NCBI GenBank assembly: GCA_902779395.1
Contig: CACZBK010000017.1
Location: forward strand, 37,919 to 101,918
DNA length: 64,000 nt
Origin: an uncultured Lachnospiraceae bacterium
GTDB taxonomy: Bacteria; Bacillota; Clostridia; Lachnospirales; Lachnospiraceae
Direction: 5' to 3'
Below, piece by piece: positions 1 to 7,906 of this stretch. Each line of letters opens with the position of its first letter. Position 1 is the stretch's first letter. A program made the translations under genes and the position numbers. The notes beneath the pieces were generated by a model. That model saw nothing but the letters and a program-made list of their open reading frames with translations. It was not told the origin of the DNA and did no database searches.

Positions 1-49
1 GAAAGACGGAGACATTCATTTTTCTGCCGATGTTCTTTTCGTCATCCAT
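1..49 (-). CDS. 5' end of an unidentified gene, cut by the window edge
   Basis: Only 16 codons are visible, beginning MDDEKNIGRK. The start ATG overlaps the stop of the preceding response-regulator gene (ATGGATGA) and is preceded by GGAGG a few bases upstream, so it is probably translationally coupled and the next gene of the same operon. The product cannot be identified from so little sequence. Confidence 0.55.
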   Translation of the reverse strand, partial: MDDEKNIGRKMNVSVF

Positions 50-848
50 TTCCTCCATCCTCCTGTTTGATCTCCATAAGCTCTGCGATACGCTCCTCTG
101 CCCAGGAATACTGACGCATATATTCTCCAAGGAATTCCCTTACCGCAACAGGGTCACGCTCCATAAAATGATAGAAATCACAGTCCAGCTTGTCCGTCTT
201 GACTGCGATCGCATTATACTCACGTATAAGTATGTCTTCAAATCCCGCATCGGCAAGGCTCTTACGAAGATCCGATATAAATGTACGAAGCTGCGAATTA
301 CGGCTGGCAAGATTACCGCCATCCTCCCACAATATACTGATAAGTTCTCCCATAGTGACCGAAGCTCCGCGGCAGTCGATAAGATAAGCCAGTATCTCCT
401 TGCATTTTGCACGTCTGAACAGCACCGGTCTGTTATTTGCAAAAACCTCAAAATTGCCGAAGCAGTGCACCTTCAGCTTGTTTTTCCCGTATACGGGATT
501 GCGCAGGTTACGCAGTACCTTCTCAACATCCGATACATCCGCAGGCTTTACGAGATAACCGCTCGCGAACACGGCATGCGCATCCAGAGCATATTCAACA
601 TGCCCCGTAACAAATACGATATTGATATCCGGCTGAAGTTTTTTTAATTCCGCAGCCATCTCCAGACCGTTCATCTCCGGCATTTCTATATCAAGAAATG
701 CCACATCGACCGGATGACCGGCTGCATAGCGCAAAGCCTCCCCTGAAGAGATCAATCCGACATGGTTACCGTTGGGATCTATCTCTTTCATGTTCTGCAC
801 CATGGCATTGACTGCCAGCTGTTTGTCATCAACCGTAATGGTATTCAA
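42..848 (-). CDS. Response regulator with receiver domain and SARP/BTAD-type DNA-binding domain
   Basis: 268 aa. Residues 1-120 form a CheY-like receiver: acidic pair D7/D8, phospho-acceptor D53 in FLDIEMPEMNG, T81 and K101 in GYLVKP. Residues 125-268 begin LKVHCFGNFEVF, the winged-helix plus helical bundle typical of SARP/BTAD-type activators in Firmicutes. It is probably a cytoplasmic transcription factor phosphorylated by the LytS-like kinase two genes upstream, with which it shares an operon containing two lipoproteins. The target genes are not visible; autoregulation of the operon is plausible. The family call is firm, the pairing is inferred from proximity. Confidence 0.88.
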   Translation of the reverse strand: MNTITVDDKQLAVNAMVQNMKEIDPNGNHVGLISSGEALRYAAGHPVDVAFLDIEMPEMNGLEMAAELKKLQPDINIVFVTGHVEYALDAHAVFASGYLVKPADVSDVEKVLRNLRNPVYGKNKLKVHCFGNFEVFANNRPVLFRRAKCKEILAYLIDCRGASVTMGELISILWEDGGNLASRNSQLRTFISDLRKSLADAGFEDILIREYNAIAVKTDKLDCDFYHFMERDPVAVREFLGEYMRQYSWAEERIAELMEIKQEDGGNG

Positions 849-885
849 ATCTTACCTGCCCCTGTATGCACATACGCAGCCCGGG

Positions 886-1332
886 TCAATACTCCCCTGT
901 ATAGATAAATAAAAGTCCGTCTGCGGTATTTTCCACATTATCTTTCCAGTACATTTTCCCGTCGGCAAGTCCTATGACTCCGCTTCCGTTTTCATATACA
1001 GTCTCTTCTGTTACTTCCCCTTCACTGTCATAGTTCCCTACGGTCTTTTTCATGTCAGTATATGCCAGCTCACTGCCCGAAAGATTTCCGGTAAAACTCC
1101 AGAAAAAAGCACTGTCATTCATATCGCTTTGGCTTATCTCTCCATGCCACAGTCCGCTGTCGTCTTTCCAAAGATCGATCACTGTAGTCCCGCCGGATTC
1201 ATCTGACCATTCGCCCGAAAGATCAACGCCCGTCTCTTCAGTCACGGCCGCAGTATTCCTGGCATTCGGTATGCCGCAGGAAGTACATATGGCAATAGCT
1301 ATCATCGCTGCAAACAGAATATTTCTTCTCAT
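886..1332 (-). CDS. Small lipoprotein, lipocalin-like repeat family, in kinase operon
   Basis: 148 aa. The N-terminus is a short signal peptide (MRRNILFAAMIAIAICTSC) ending in a plausible but non-canonical lipobox Cys at 19. The C-terminal half has the motif VY-x-NGSG-x-I-x-x-ADGKMYWKDN, which closely matches the lipoprotein encoded at 2061-2582 (VYTDGTGRIYYLDGEVYWMDD). The start overlaps the end of the sensor kinase gene by 4 bases (ATGA), so the two are coupled. It is probably exported and anchored to the outer face of the membrane. A sensing or inhibitory role toward the adjacent kinase is a guess from context; no enzymatic motif is visible. Confidence 0.75.
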   Translation of the reverse strand: MRRNILFAAMIAIAICTSCGIPNARNTAAVTEETGVDLSGEWSDESGGTTVIDLWKDDSGLWHGEISQSDMNDSAFFWSFTGNLSGSELAYTDMKKTVGNYDSEGEVTEETVYENGSGVIGLADGKMYWKDNVENTADGLLFIYTGEY

Positions 1333-2057
1333 TTCATTTCCATTTCCCTGAACGGGATCTCCATCCTGACAATAGTCCCGCTTCCGGTACTTATTATGTT
1401 CAGTTCACCGTCACACAGCATCTTGAGCCTGTCCTTGGCATTCTTTATACCTATGCTGCGATGCTCTACCTGCTGCCTGGTCTCATTTCCAAACCCGACA
1501 CCGTTATCCTCAACGATGACGATGACTTTATCCTCTTCAAGCCTGCTCCTTATGGTGATCACGCCGTTTTCTTTTCTGCTGATACCATGACGGATCGCGT
1601 TCTCTACCATAGGCTCCACAACCAGGAGCGGAATATAGAAATCGGTAAATTCTATATCGTAATTCACCGAAAAATGAACAGCCGGATCTGCCTGCTCAAG
1701 AGCCACGTATTCTTTGATACAGTCTATCTCCCGGTCAAAGAGCACCAGCTCATCACTGCTCATTGCATCCAGATTACTGCGAAGATATGCTGCAAAATGC
1801 TGCAAGGCTTTGGATGCTGCTCTCGGATCTTCTATACAAAGCTGTTTTATCGCCAGTATGGAATTAAAGATAAAATGCGGCCTGATCTGATTCTGTGACA
1901 GACGCAAACTAAGCCGGTTTATCTCATTCTCCAGCTCCCGTATCTTCTTATCCCCTTCATTCTTAGCATTAACACTCTTTATCAGAAATACAAGTGTTAT
2001 GACAAGCATGACCAGTAAAACTGCCGAGGATATTATCGCTAAATACCACCCTGTCAT
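1329..2057 (-). CDS. LytS/YpdA-type sensor histidine kinase
   Basis: 242 aa. One N-terminal membrane segment (about residues 5-27) is followed by a short coiled coil and the His_kinase signature NQIRPHFIFNSI with phospho-acceptor H61. The C-terminal HATPase has the N-box VEPMVENAIRHGI and a G1 box DNGVGFG. There is almost no extracellular domain, so the signal must come through the membrane or via partners; the two lipoproteins encoded on either side are candidates. It should phosphorylate the SARP-type regulator at 42-848. Kinases of this type are usually paired with LytTR regulators, so the SARP-type partner is somewhat unusual. Confidence 0.9.
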   Translation of the reverse strand: MTGWYLAIISSAVLLVMLVITLVFLIKSVNAKNEGDKKIRELENEINRLSLRLSQNQIRPHFIFNSILAIKQLCIEDPRAASKALQHFAAYLRSNLDAMSSDELVLFDREIDCIKEYVALEQADPAVHFSVNYDIEFTDFYIPLLVVEPMVENAIRHGISRKENGVITIRSRLEEDKVIVIVEDNGVGFGNETRQQVEHRSIGIKNAKDRLKMLCDGELNIISTGSGTIVRMEIPFREMEMK

Positions 2058-2060
2058 TCC

Positions 2061-2582
2061 TTAATCAACGGCATTATCCGACACATCGGACTCTGCCTCC
2101 ACTTTCTCAAAAATAAATGTGTTACCTGCATTATCCTTATCATCCATCCAGTATACTTCCCCGTCCAGATAATAGATCCTGCCCGTACCGTCCGTATAGA
2201 CTTCCTGTGTGGTAACTCCGGCATCGGGCTTATCCTCCGAAGGAAGAAGATATGATGTCCTTACACCGCCCGTATACGAAAGTCCCAGTCCGTCTGATGC
2301 TGCTGAAGCTTTAAATTCATAGCTTTCTATGTGGGTAATGGCCTGATCGGGGACTGAAACGGTACAGTTATAAGCATTGCCGTCTTTCTCAATGGTAAGC
2401 ACAGCCAGATCGTTAACACGATCCAGATAGCTTCCCTCCCATTCAAAATCGGCCGGCGGAGTAAACGGAACAAGGTCAGCCTCCGTGGGCTCAGCAGGCT
2501 TATTCTTCTGACATGCAGATAACAGCGCAACAGACATCAGCGCTGCCACAAACAGATGTGTTCTTTTTTTGCATTTCATCAT
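2061..2582 (-). CDS. Lipoprotein, paralogue of the 886-1332 product
   Basis: 173 aa. Signal peptide with clear lipobox LLSAC (Cys 24), then a Pro/Glu-rich linker and a beta-rich domain containing EWEGSYLDRVNDLAVLTI and the shared motif VYTDGTGRIYYLDGEVYW. It is first in the operon with the LytS-like kinase, ending 3 bases before the kinase start. The ribosome site AAGGAG lies just upstream of the start. Its resemblance to the second lipoprotein in this operon, and to a fragment near 55.6 kb beside another kinase, suggests a family that accompanies two-component systems. Function unknown. Confidence 0.8.
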   Translation of the reverse strand: MMKCKKRTHLFVAALMSVALLSACQKNKPAEPTEADLVPFTPPADFEWEGSYLDRVNDLAVLTIEKDGNAYNCTVSVPDQAITHIESYEFKASAASDGLGLSYTGGVRTSYLLPSEDKPDAGVTTQEVYTDGTGRIYYLDGEVYWMDDKDNAGNTFIFEKVEAESDVSDNAVD

Positions 2583-2666
2583 GTCTGTCGTTCTCCTTAA
2601 CTAAAACATGATACAATTCACCGATAGTACTATATCAACAAAAGCGCAACAAAAGCGAAACAGATA

Positions 2667-3287
2667 TTATGACCTGCCAAGTTCCGGCTCCCTCTCCTTC
2701 GCCATAAGCCAGGCCATCACATGTACAGCCTGCGCAAAAGTACCGTCTTTTATCATCATTTCCACCTCAGACGGACTATGCAGTTCCGCATCCAGAAACT
2801 CAGTATCGTCAAGTGCCTGTCCGCAGCGCTTTTTGCAGTTCCTGGCAAGAAATATATAAGCGTAGTTATCTGCCATGGTCGCATTGGACGGAATGCGGAT
2901 AAGATGCTCCCATTCATCGGATACATAACCGGTCTCCTCCACAAGCTCACGCCTTGCAGCTTCCAGGGTATCCTCCGCATCTTCGGGAGATAAGGCTCCC
3001 GACCTGTATTCCCTGCCGTCCTTACGTTCTATACCGCCCGCCGGAAACTCCACGGTGACACGTCTGATCCCCTGTCTGAACTGGCGCACACAAACAAGCC
3101 TGCCCTTTTCATCAACAGGGATTATGACCACATAATCCTTACGGCTGTAACTGTAGAATGGTTTAAAAACGCTGCCGTCCGGAAAGCGGTAAGATGAACG
3201 CCTGAAGTCGATCCACTCATCTTCGATTATGTGTTCCCTGCTAACCTCAGTCCATTCCAGCGAAGCATTATTACCGAACTGATCCAT
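2667..3287 (-). CDS. Nudix hydrolase, ADP-ribose pyrophosphatase-like
   Basis: 206 aa. A Nudix fold is shown by the box spanning AARRELVEETGY after the AGGIE element, and by an N-terminal strand block (VVIIPVDEKGRLVCVRQFRQ) typical of ADP-sugar pyrophosphatases, which hydrolyse ADP-ribose to AMP and ribose 5-phosphate. An insertion of about 20 residues (DGREYRSGALSPEDAED) separates the first Gly block from the REL-x-EE-x-G helix. It ends with a charged tail. It lies upstream of a small protein and a GT2 gene but is not clearly co-transcribed with them. The ribosome site is weak. The family is firm, the exact substrate is not. Confidence 0.82.
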   Translation of the reverse strand: MDQFGNNASLEWTEVSREHIIEDEWIDFRRSSYRFPDGSVFKPFYSYSRKDYVVIIPVDEKGRLVCVRQFRQGIRRVTVEFPAGGIERKDGREYRSGALSPEDAEDTLEAARRELVEETGYVSDEWEHLIRIPSNATMADNYAYIFLARNCKKRCGQALDDTEFLDAELHSPSEVEMMIKDGTFAQAVHVMAWLMAKEREPELGRS

Positions 3288-3309
3288 ATCTGCCCCGAAA
3301 GTGCTCTGC

Positions 3310-3528
3310 TTAAATAAGCTTCTTTGCAGCCTCTATGACACCGCCAAGCTTTCCGCCTGCCAATGCAGCTTTAACACCGGTAACGATCTTTCCTTCTATA
3401 TCATCAGGGATATCCACTCCGGCAAGGCTCTCCACGGTCTTTACGGGATCGTCGGCAAAAGATTTCATCAGCTTCGGATCAGCCTTGATCTTATTTACGA
3501 TCTCATCGATCTTCTTTTTGATGTCCAT
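3310..3528 (-). CDS. Small protein with NHLP/Nif11-leader-like sequence
   Basis: 72 aa. An in-frame upstream ATG at 3543 exists, but the start at 3528 is chosen because GGAGG sits 8 bases before it. The N-terminal half reads ADPKLMKSFADDPVKTVESL followed by AGVDIPDDIEGKIV. This resembles the 'A-DP-F-LL-DP-AL-LG-LP' pattern of nitrile-hydratase-like or Nif11 leader peptides of RiPP precursors. A Gly-rich AALAGGKLGG stretch follows, then a short amphipathic tail. There is no Cys-rich core and no maturation enzyme nearby, so it may instead be a stand-alone small regulatory or structural protein. Its start lies inside the 3' end of the GT2 gene. Confidence 0.72.
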   Translation of the reverse strand: MDIKKKIDEIVNKIKADPKLMKSFADDPVKTVESLAGVDIPDDIEGKIVTGVKAALAGGKLGGVIEAAKKLI

Positions 3529-4261
3529 TTTTATTACCTCCATGACAGTTATTCTTCATTTCCCGGGCAAAACGCGAAAAATCTCCCAGCGCCTTCATGC
3601 CAAGATCTATGATCTTTATAAGATCAATAGAATTCTTTCCTGCACTGCGCCCTTTAAAACTTATGCGCTTATACCCCACTTTATATCCGTAATACTTAAA
3701 AAACGTTGTGAACATTATGTTCGGGAGATTGTAATCCGCCGGCAGCCGGTGCAGATACTCTTCCACTACATCTGCCCGCATAAGCCTGAAGGGAACATTT
3801 GCATCCGGGACTCTTACCCTGAAAAAAATATATAATAGCCAGGTGACTACCTTTTCGACCAGGAATCTTATCCTGCCGTCACCGCGGACAGTCCTGTTCC
3901 CCAGGATAACGTCGAATTCATGCCTGTGATGCCAGAACGCCGGGAATTCATCCGGATCGGTCTGACCGTCCGAATCGGTCTGAAATATATAATCGGCACG
4001 CCTGTTGACTGCATATTCATACAATGCGATGCATTTGGGACCATGCTGTGAAAGCGTCCCTTCAAGTATCTCAAGCCTGGGGAGCTCCCTGCACAGATCT
4101 CTTAATATCTCATGGGTATCATCACTGCTGCCGGAATCCGCGACCACAAGCTTTGAACCGTCGGGTTTATAAGCGATATGGGGATACCACTCCCGTACAG
4201 TTTTTTCTATATTGGCCTCCTCATTAAAAGCAGGCATCACTATGTACAGAATATCGCCCAT
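3503..4261 (-). CDS. Family 2 glycosyltransferase
   Basis: 252 aa. GT-A fold: YIVMPAFNEEANIEKTV at the N-terminus, ADSGSSDDTHEIL, the DXD-like metal site TDSDGQTDPDEF, and an acceptor-side stretch DANVPFRLMRADVVEEYL. It resembles dolichol/polyprenyl-phosphate sugar transferases but has no C-terminal transmembrane block beyond one hydrophobic stretch (VVTWLLYIFFRV), so it is probably peripheral. It would transfer a sugar from a nucleotide donor to a lipid or polymer acceptor in envelope glycan synthesis. AGGAGA precedes the ATG. The 3' end overlaps the start of the small protein at 3310-3528 by 26 bases. Confidence 0.85.
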   Translation of the reverse strand: MGDILYIVMPAFNEEANIEKTVREWYPHIAYKPDGSKLVVADSGSSDDTHEILRDLCRELPRLEILEGTLSQHGPKCIALYEYAVNRRADYIFQTDSDGQTDPDEFPAFWHHRHEFDVILGNRTVRGDGRIRFLVEKVVTWLLYIFFRVRVPDANVPFRLMRADVVEEYLHRLPADYNLPNIMFTTFFKYYGYKVGYKRISFKGRSAGKNSIDLIKIIDLGMKALGDFSRFAREMKNNCHGGNKNGHQKEDR

Positions 4262-4298
4262 TAAAAAAATCTCCTGAACCGCTTTATTCTAAAACGGA

Positions 4299-4372
4299 TC
4301 GGGGTTACAGGATTCGAACCTGCGACTTCCTGGTCCCAAACCAGGCGCTCTACCAAACTGAGCCAAACCCCG
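4299..4372 (-). tRNA. tRNA-Pro (anticodon TGG)
   Basis: 74 nt cloverleaf. The acceptor stem CGGGGTT pairs with AACCCCG. The anticodon stem CCTGG/CCAGG encloses loop TTTGGGA, giving anticodon TGG. The T loop GGTTCGAATCC is canonical. Discriminator base A; CCA is not encoded. It sits alone between the GT2 and phosphoesterase genes. Confidence 0.96.
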
Positions 4373-4382
4373 TACGGAGAAT

Positions 4383-4411
4383 ATTATAATATCTGCTATC
4401 TATTGTGTCAA
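4383..4411 (-). promoter_or_regulatory. Consensus promoter of tRNA-Pro
   Basis: TTGACA (4406-4411), a 17-base spacer and TATAAT (4383-4388), with the mature tRNA 5' end 10 bases downstream of the -10 box. Both boxes match the sigma-A consensus exactly. Confidence 0.9.
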
Positions 4412-4428
4412 ACCAAAGTTTACGTAAC

Positions 4429-4914
4429 TTAAATATACATTATGTTGAGTTTCGGTGCCTGTCCGTTCTCTATCAATATGACACCGTAACTGCATCGGCG
4501 GTCCCTCTGCCTGGGATATGACAGGGAACCCGGATTCATGACATAAAGCCCGTTTCTTTCATGGATCTCGGGTACGTGTGTATGCCCGTATAAAACAATG
4601 TCGGCTGCAGTGCTGCGCGCTTCATCCTCAAGCATCTCCGTTCCGTAATTCACTCCGTAACGGTGTCCGTGTGTCATAAAGATAAGATGTTTATCAGGAG
4701 CATCAACAAGGCGGTATGTAGGGCTGTATCCGTTAAAATCCATATTACCGGCCACTATCTGTACAGCCGTAACACCGGTTTTCTGCTTAAGGATCTCCTC
4801 GTCACCGCAGATATCACCGCAATGCAGAAGCATGTCAACGCTGCCTTCCTTATCAAACACTTCCGAAAGCCTGCTCAGATTTCCGTGTGTATCACTGATA
4901 ACTACTATCTTCAA
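4429..4914 (-). CDS. YfcE/MJ0936-family metallophosphoesterase
   Basis: 161 aa. All calcineurin-like metal motifs are visible in order: VVISDTHGN, LLHCGDI, VAGNMD, MTHGHRYG and LYGHTHVPEI, followed by the family end motif NPGSLSYPR. Small enzymes of this family cleave phosphodiesters in vitro; the physiological substrate is generally unknown. The start is TTG, whose TTGA overlaps the stop of the rdgB gene, with GGGGAGGGG as ribosome site. The two genes are therefore coupled, in the common rdgB-phosphoesterase arrangement of Firmicutes. Confidence 0.92.
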   Translation of the reverse strand: MKIVVISDTHGNLSRLSEVFDKEGSVDMLLHCGDICGDEEILKQKTGVTAVQIVAGNMDFNGYSPTYRLVDAPDKHLIFMTHGHRYGVNYGTEMLEDEARSTAADIVLYGHTHVPEIHERNGLYVMNPGSLSYPRQRDRRCSYGVILIENGQAPKLNIMYI

Positions 4915-5528
4915 AGGATCCCCTCCCCGATAAGCATATCTCTCATGGCGCGGAGAGCCTTACCCCTGTGGCTGATGGCATTTTTCTGCTCCCTGCTCAT
5001 CGCAGCTGTAGTGCATCCGTATTCCGGTACATAGAAGAAAGGATCGTAGCCAAAGCCCTCGCTTCCGGAAAGCTTACGGTCCACCATACCTTCCACACAT
5101 TCCTGTACGCACATATCTTCCCTTCCGGGTACACAGGCAGCTATGGCGCATACAAAGCGCGCACCTCTTTTTTCATCCGGAACATCCTTCATATCTTCAA
5201 TGATATCCATCATTGCCTGAGTATAAGTCCTGTCCCCCAGCCAGCGGTGTGACTGCACGCCGGGCATTTTGCCCATATGGTCTATCTCAAGCCCGGAATC
5301 ATCCGCAAGCACTATGGCATCCTTATACTCCGGCATATCCTTAAGATAAGCCGCAACAGCCCCGGCTTTTATAAGCGCATTTTCCTTAAACGTGGTACCG
5401 CTCTCATCTATCTCTTTATCAAAGCCGGTATCACTCATCGGGATAACTTTCACATCAAGCCCCTGTAAGATCTCGCCTATCTCCCTCAATTTATCTTTAT
5501 TTCCGGTCGCAAAAACTATCGTCTTCAC
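4911..5528 (-). CDS. rdgB: RdgB/HAM1-type non-canonical purine NTP pyrophosphatase
   Basis: 205 aa. The N-terminal FATGNKDKLREIGEIL, ADDSGLEID, and GSEGFGYDPFFYVPE motifs define the XTP/dITP diphosphatase family, which hydrolyses XTP, ITP and dITP to monophosphates and keeps deaminated purines out of DNA and RNA. Length is typical. The start is GTG, preceded by AAGGAGAAGCAGA. It is directly coupled to the downstream phosphoesterase gene. Confidence 0.95.
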   Translation of the reverse strand: MKTIVFATGNKDKLREIGEILQGLDVKVIPMSDTGFDKEIDESGTTFKENALIKAGAVAAYLKDMPEYKDAIVLADDSGLEIDHMGKMPGVQSHRWLGDRTYTQAMMDIIEDMKDVPDEKRGARFVCAIAACVPGREDMCVQECVEGMVDRKLSGSEGFGYDPFFYVPEYGCTTAAMSREQKNAISHRGKALRAMRDMLIGEGIL

Positions 5529-5558
5529 TCTGCTTCTCCTTATATGCCTCTAATCGCC

Positions 5559-7868
5559 TTACGGCAGCTGCTCACTCCAGCAGCTGTTGTTATAGATATC
5601 AGTGAACTTATAAAGTGCTATATATCCGCTGTCTATATATGTATTGCTTATCTGAGGCTCACCGTTTACAGTCCAGGTATCGCCTATATAATAACTGTCT
5701 CTGAAATTACCGTTATAATCATAAAAATCGCAAAGGAAATCCACCTTATCCCCGTCCTTCAGTTCCACCAGACCTCTGGATACGGTCTCGGTCACGGCAT
5801 CATCATAATCCGGGTCCGCACCTGCGATATAGCCGTAAGGCTTCTCATCGGTAAATAAAAGGATAAGGTTAACACGCTCTCCGTTCAGTTCTGCGGGAAC
5901 CCTGCCTGTTATCGTATAATCATCCCCATAATCGACGGTATCCAGATGATAATATGCCACAGGCTGGTTATCGATCGACAGCCAGGTTCCGTCCGCATCC
6001 GCTACAAGATTGCCTTTATCATCAAAACTGTATACATTATCAAGGCCCATATCCACATAACCCTCTCCGTTATCTACAAAGAGGTTCAGATCGACACTGC
6101 GTACCAGCTCCCACTGTTCTTCGGGAAGCTCCATATAATAACCGTTACTGCCCTGTTTCCAGGCGAGCAGGCTCTGGTCAAGCTGATGATCATAAATATA
6201 TTTCGCGGTATCCTCATCGCTCATACTGCGTTCGGGTGCGTCGGGCATCGAACGGAAAGACGATATAAGATCAAAAATGCTGTCCAGATCGAGCATGGAA
6301 GACTCTTCGCCGCCGTCAAGCATATTGAAGGCACTGCCGCCTCCCGCAGCCTGCCCTGCTCCCTGCACACCGGCAAACTCTTTTATGCAGGCCGAATAAT
6401 CGGAATCTATCCCCAGCTGTGCATAAAGATCGCCGGCCTGCTTAACCTTGGACTGTCCCGCCCTGTAAGGGAAGTAGATCGATACTCCGTAGGCATTGGT
6501 CATATTGGAGGATGTCCTGTTGTATTTAACCGCTGAAAGGACTGTCTGTGCAAGAGCATCTCCCTCCGGAGTACCCATGTTCTTTGCAAAATGCACCAGA
6601 TCCACCTGATCCAGCTTCGAGGAAGGAGAAAACTCCCTGGTATTGCTTCTGGCCTGTGATACACGGGCGTACTGCTCCAGCTGTATCAGATCCTTGATAC
6701 TTGTCGAAAAGGATTTAAACTCGTCCCCGACGGTCTGTGAAAGCTCTGCAAGATCCACTACCGACAGAGTGGTCTTCTGTCCCGCCACCTGTTTAGCGCA
6801 TACATTTACGAAATCATCCGCTATCATCCGTCCTATCTCGACAGTATCCATGGACGTATCCTTTGAAAGCTCAGTGAGCCAGTTGGTATAATACCAGCCA
6901 AGTCCCGGTTCGGTCTCCTCGGACGCTATGATGTAATCGGCATATTCCGCACACATAAGATCCGTTTCCACGGTAGCCATAAGACAGGCGTCAAAGCCTA
7001 TAAAATCATACTTTATCCCCGCAGCCGAAAGTGCGTCGTTTATCTCCGAAAGATCCATTGACCCGGCTGATGACTTAAGCTCATCATATCCGAATCCCGA
7101 AAGAGAGCCGCCGCCATGATCCCAGAATATAAGCATATTACGGTTAGCAGGATAATTCTTGCTGCAGTATCTTATAAATTCCGTAAGGTTGGATGGATCG
7201 GTCATAGATGAATTGCCCATATCGGATTCCAGCATATCCAGCCTGCCGTTCTTTACCCGGAATATCTGATGGACTTTATTGGAGATACCTGATATCGACC
7301 ATTTTTTAGCCCCGCCGGTATACACAATGACATTCACCTTATCCGAAAGAGATGCATTCATCATCTCTTTAATATCATTGCCTGCCATACCGTACTTGGA
7401 TTCCAGATCGGTACCGCACATATATACCATAACGGTCACTTTATCCTTACCGCCGCCCAGGATATCGGTATACTTGATCCTGGCCTCCGGTGATACGTTA
7501 TGATCCAGGTTTCCGGCATTGGAAGAAGATCCCCATCCCGTGGATGTACCTGAAAGCGAGGCCATGTTATCCGCTCCGCTTCCCTGTGAGGCTGTCACTG
7601 CAGATGATGTATTACTGCCGCTGCCATTATCCGTTTCATATCCTTCATCATCGCCTCCGCCAAAGAAGGCCTTGATAATAATAAGGACTATTACGATCAG
7701 TATGGTCCCGCCGCCGATAGCTTTCCCGCCGCCGGTCCCGCCACCTCCTCCGGGTGCATGCGAACCGCTGCCCACGGGACCGCTGCCGGTGCCGCTTCCT
7801 CTTAAATGAACCCCGTTGCCGGAGCCTGTCACATTTTTCTCTCTTCCTCTGGGTCTGTTATCTGCCAT
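5559..7868 (-). CDS. Clostripain-family (C11) cysteine peptidase, membrane-anchored
   Basis: 769 aa. The N-terminal 45 residues are Gly/Ser-rich and positively charged, followed by one membrane segment (TILIVIVLIIIKAFF, about 53-68) and a Ser/Gly/Asn linker. The C11 domain spans about 130-470 with VTVMVYMCGTDLES, catalytic His 251 in FWDHGGG and Cys 295 in GFDACLMAT. The last 250 residues are beta-rich accessory sequence. Clostripain relatives cleave after Arg or Lys and self-process. The topology looks type II: a glycine-rich cytoplasmic tail with the protease outside and no cleavable signal peptide. GAGGT precedes the ATG. Confidence 0.9.
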   Translation of the reverse strand: MADNRPRGREKNVTGSGNGVHLRGSGTGSGPVGSGSHAPGGGGGTGGGKAIGGGTILIVIVLIIIKAFFGGGDDEGYETDNGSGSNTSSAVTASQGSGADNMASLSGTSTGWGSSSNAGNLDHNVSPEARIKYTDILGGGKDKVTVMVYMCGTDLESKYGMAGNDIKEMMNASLSDKVNVIVYTGGAKKWSISGISNKVHQIFRVKNGRLDMLESDMGNSSMTDPSNLTEFIRYCSKNYPANRNMLIFWDHGGGSLSGFGYDELKSSAGSMDLSEINDALSAAGIKYDFIGFDACLMATVETDLMCAEYADYIIASEETEPGLGWYYTNWLTELSKDTSMDTVEIGRMIADDFVNVCAKQVAGQKTTLSVVDLAELSQTVGDEFKSFSTSIKDLIQLEQYARVSQARSNTREFSPSSKLDQVDLVHFAKNMGTPEGDALAQTVLSAVKYNRTSSNMTNAYGVSIYFPYRAGQSKVKQAGDLYAQLGIDSDYSACIKEFAGVQGAGQAAGGGSAFNMLDGGEESSMLDLDSIFDLISSFRSMPDAPERSMSDEDTAKYIYDHQLDQSLLAWKQGSNGYYMELPEEQWELVRSVDLNLFVDNGEGYVDMGLDNVYSFDDKGNLVADADGTWLSIDNQPVAYYHLDTVDYGDDYTITGRVPAELNGERVNLILLFTDEKPYGYIAGADPDYDDAVTETVSRGLVELKDGDKVDFLCDFYDYNGNFRDSYYIGDTWTVNGEPQISNTYIDSGYIALYKFTDIYNNSCWSEQLP

Positions 7869-7906
7869 GATGCTTACCTCATTTATGATTTCTTAAAGAG
7901 ATCTGC

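Noticed and set aside
5946-6536. 196-codon plus-strand ORF inside the clostripain-like gene
   Set aside because: Antisense shadow of a conserved coding gene, with no ribosome site and no recognisable domain.
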